From Planctomycetota bacterium (GTDB lineage: Bacteria; Planctomycetota; Planctomycetia; Pirellulales; Thermoguttaceae), in NCBI GenBank assembly GCA_015661985.1, contig DQVB01000199.1, positions 1 to 7,376 of the forward strand: DNA of 7,376 bases. Reading direction: 5' to 3'. The notes beneath the pieces were generated by a model. The model saw only the letters and a list, made by a program, of their open reading frames with translations, was not told where the DNA came from and did not search any database. Positions 6,893-7,376 of the stretch are shown piece after piece. A program made the translations under genes and the position numbers. Each line of letters opens with the position of its first letter. Within the stretch, counting starts at the first letter, position 1.

Positions 6893-6935
6893 CCCTCGGC
6901 CCACGCCGAGAGCCGTGCCGGGGAGTGTTACTGCT

Positions 6936-6947
6936 TGCACATGTGCA
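6936..6947. promoter_or_regulatory. Perfect 12-nt palindrome, possible operator
   Basis: TGCACATGTGCA is a perfect palindrome about 190 nt before the last gene. A dimeric regulator could bind such a site, but no regulator gene is in the window and no promoter is recognised beside it. Chance occurrence is possible. Confidence 0.2.
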
Positions 6948-6971
6948 CCCCGTGCGCGCATCTTTCGGGTT

Positions 6972-7000
6972 GTGGGTGAGAGGCTGGAAGCCTGTCCCAC
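6972..7000. repeat. REP-like hairpin of a probably dispersed intergenic repeat
   Basis: GTGGG (6972-6976) pairs with CCCAC (6996-7000), and inside it AGGCT (6981-6985) pairs with AGCCT (6989-6993) around a GGA loop. The core GGCTGGAAGCCTGTCCCAC would read GWKPVP in one frame and TGFQP on the other strand. From memory, such strings recur as spurious short ORFs in planctomycete genomes, which suggests a dispersed extragenic palindrome. Only one copy is visible here. Confidence 0.4.
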
Positions 7001-7123
7001 GCCAGGAGTGACGTTGTCCGATTACCTGGCGAAACTTGACGGAGTTTGCCGACTGGGCAGACTGAGTAAACCGCACCGGTTTTGCCTCAGATGCCCGGCC
7101 GCTGTTGCCGATCAGTGATGGGA

Positions 7124-7129
7124 AAGGAG
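7124..7129 (+). promoter_or_regulatory. Ribosome binding site of the last gene
   Basis: AAGGAG lies 6 nt before the ATG at 7136 and only 3 nt before the ATG at 7133. The spacing favours 7136 as the start of translation. Confidence 0.65.
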
Positions 7130-7135
7130 TGGATG

Positions 7136-7376
7136 ATGCGCGTGGCTGTCAGTTGGGTCGTGGCCGGTCTGGTGGTTCTGTCGGTTTCCCAGCAGCTGTG
7201 GGCCCAGTGGACCGCCGGCAAGATGCAGTATCGGGGTCTTTTCGGCGAGCGTACACTGGGCGAGCCTTTGAAGCCCGGAACGCGTCCCTTTTCCGGCGGA
7301 CTGTTGCGCGGGCCGCACGGTATGTTCGTGGGGCGGGATTCCCGGTCGCCTTCGGCCCTGTTCCGGCCCTACCGGC
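7136..7376 (+). CDS. Secreted hypothetical protein, 3'-partial
   Basis: Eighty codons are visible and the frame is open to the end of the window. The start is a double ATG (7133 and 7136); ribosome-site spacing favours the second. The product begins with a clear Sec signal peptide: MR, a hydrophobic core rich in Val and Leu (about residues 3-16), and likely cleavage after LWA (residue 23). The mature part is basic and rich in Gly, Arg and Pro, with YRGLFGERTLGEPL and a Gly-rich GGLLRGPHGMFVGR stretch. From memory, similar short Gly-rich segments occur in uncharacterised secreted planctomycete proteins, but I cannot assign a family. It is about 700 nt from the PPC gene and behind a terminator-like hairpin, so it probably has its own promoter, though no clear -35/-10 pair is visible. 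Confidence 0.75.
   Translation, partial: MRVAVSWVVAGLVVLSVSQQLWAQWTAGKMQYRGLFGERTLGEPLKPGTRPFSGGLLRGPHGMFVGRDSRSPSALFRPYR

Larger units (their letters stand above)
6627..7135. other. Long intergenic region without a convincing gene
   Basis: This 509-nt stretch separates the inverted-repeat element from the last gene. Open frames exist on both strands, but they lack ribosome sites, are rich in Arg, Pro, Cys and Trp, and resemble no protein family I know. The content is inverted repeats: competing stem-loops (6655-6733), a terminator-like hairpin (6847-6892), a hairpin CTCGGC/GCCGAG (6895-6910), a palindrome (6936-6947) and a REP-like hairpin (6972-7000). Two GGCCGGCC sites lie at 6753-6760 and 6850-6857. 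No tRNA or known riboswitch is recognised. Confidence 0.6.

Noticed and set aside
7036..7064. TTGACG as the -35 of a promoter for the last gene
   Set aside because: No acceptable -10 hexamer occurs 16-18 nt downstream.
6405..7076. 223-codon minus-strand open frame across the intergenic region
   Set aside because: It crosses the end of the PPC gene, the whole inverted-repeat element and several hairpins. Its composition is rich in Arg, Pro, Cys and Trp, and its recognisable strings are translations of repeats.
6431..7135. tRNA, RNase P RNA, SRP RNA or tmRNA gene
   Set aside because: I found no T-loop signature, conserved RNase P core or other diagnostic motif on either strand.

Overview
This window looks like part of a chromosome from a member of the Planctomycetota. 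The case rests on three neighbouring genes whose families are hugely expanded in that phylum: a DUF1549/DUF1553 (PSCyt2/PSD1) protein, a DUF1501 protein with a twin-arginine export signal, and a large secreted protein with two PPC (pre-peptidase C-terminal) domains. The DNA is GC-rich, with strong G/C bias at third codon positions. No order or genus can be named from this window alone.

Layout. Positions 1-2567 hold the 3' part of a long gene. Its visible N-terminal third is an Ala/Lys/Gln/Glu-rich coiled coil built of three tandem units of about 98 residues, followed by DUF1549 and DUF1553. After a 78-nt gap comes the DUF1501 gene (2646-4061). After a 149-nt gap with a small GC-rich hairpin comes the PPC-domain gene (best start 4211, end 6430). 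The three share one strand and probably form one transcription unit. Positions 6431-7135 are a non-coding stretch of about 700 nt, rich in inverted repeats: a 189-nt element with 47-nt imperfect inverted arms and a branched centre, a stem-loop region with competing pairings, a terminator-like hairpin with a T5 tract, a 12-nt palindrome and a REP-like hairpin. A fourth same-strand gene starts at 7136 with a signal peptide and runs off the window.

How the genes may work together. The DUF1501 protein should cross the membrane folded by Tat, and the PPC protein and the last protein carry Sec-type signal peptides. The export signal of the DUF1549/DUF1553 protein would lie upstream of the window. 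Gene triplets of this kind recur in planctomycetes, but their biochemical role is unsettled. A cell-envelope complex joining a phosphatase-fold protein, a coiled-coil partner and an adhesive beta-sandwich protein is an inference. The least expected features are the recently duplicated coiled-coil repeat and the inverted-repeat element directly behind the PPC gene. I see no CRISPR array, tRNA, rRNA, transposase, phage gene or recognisable defence system.
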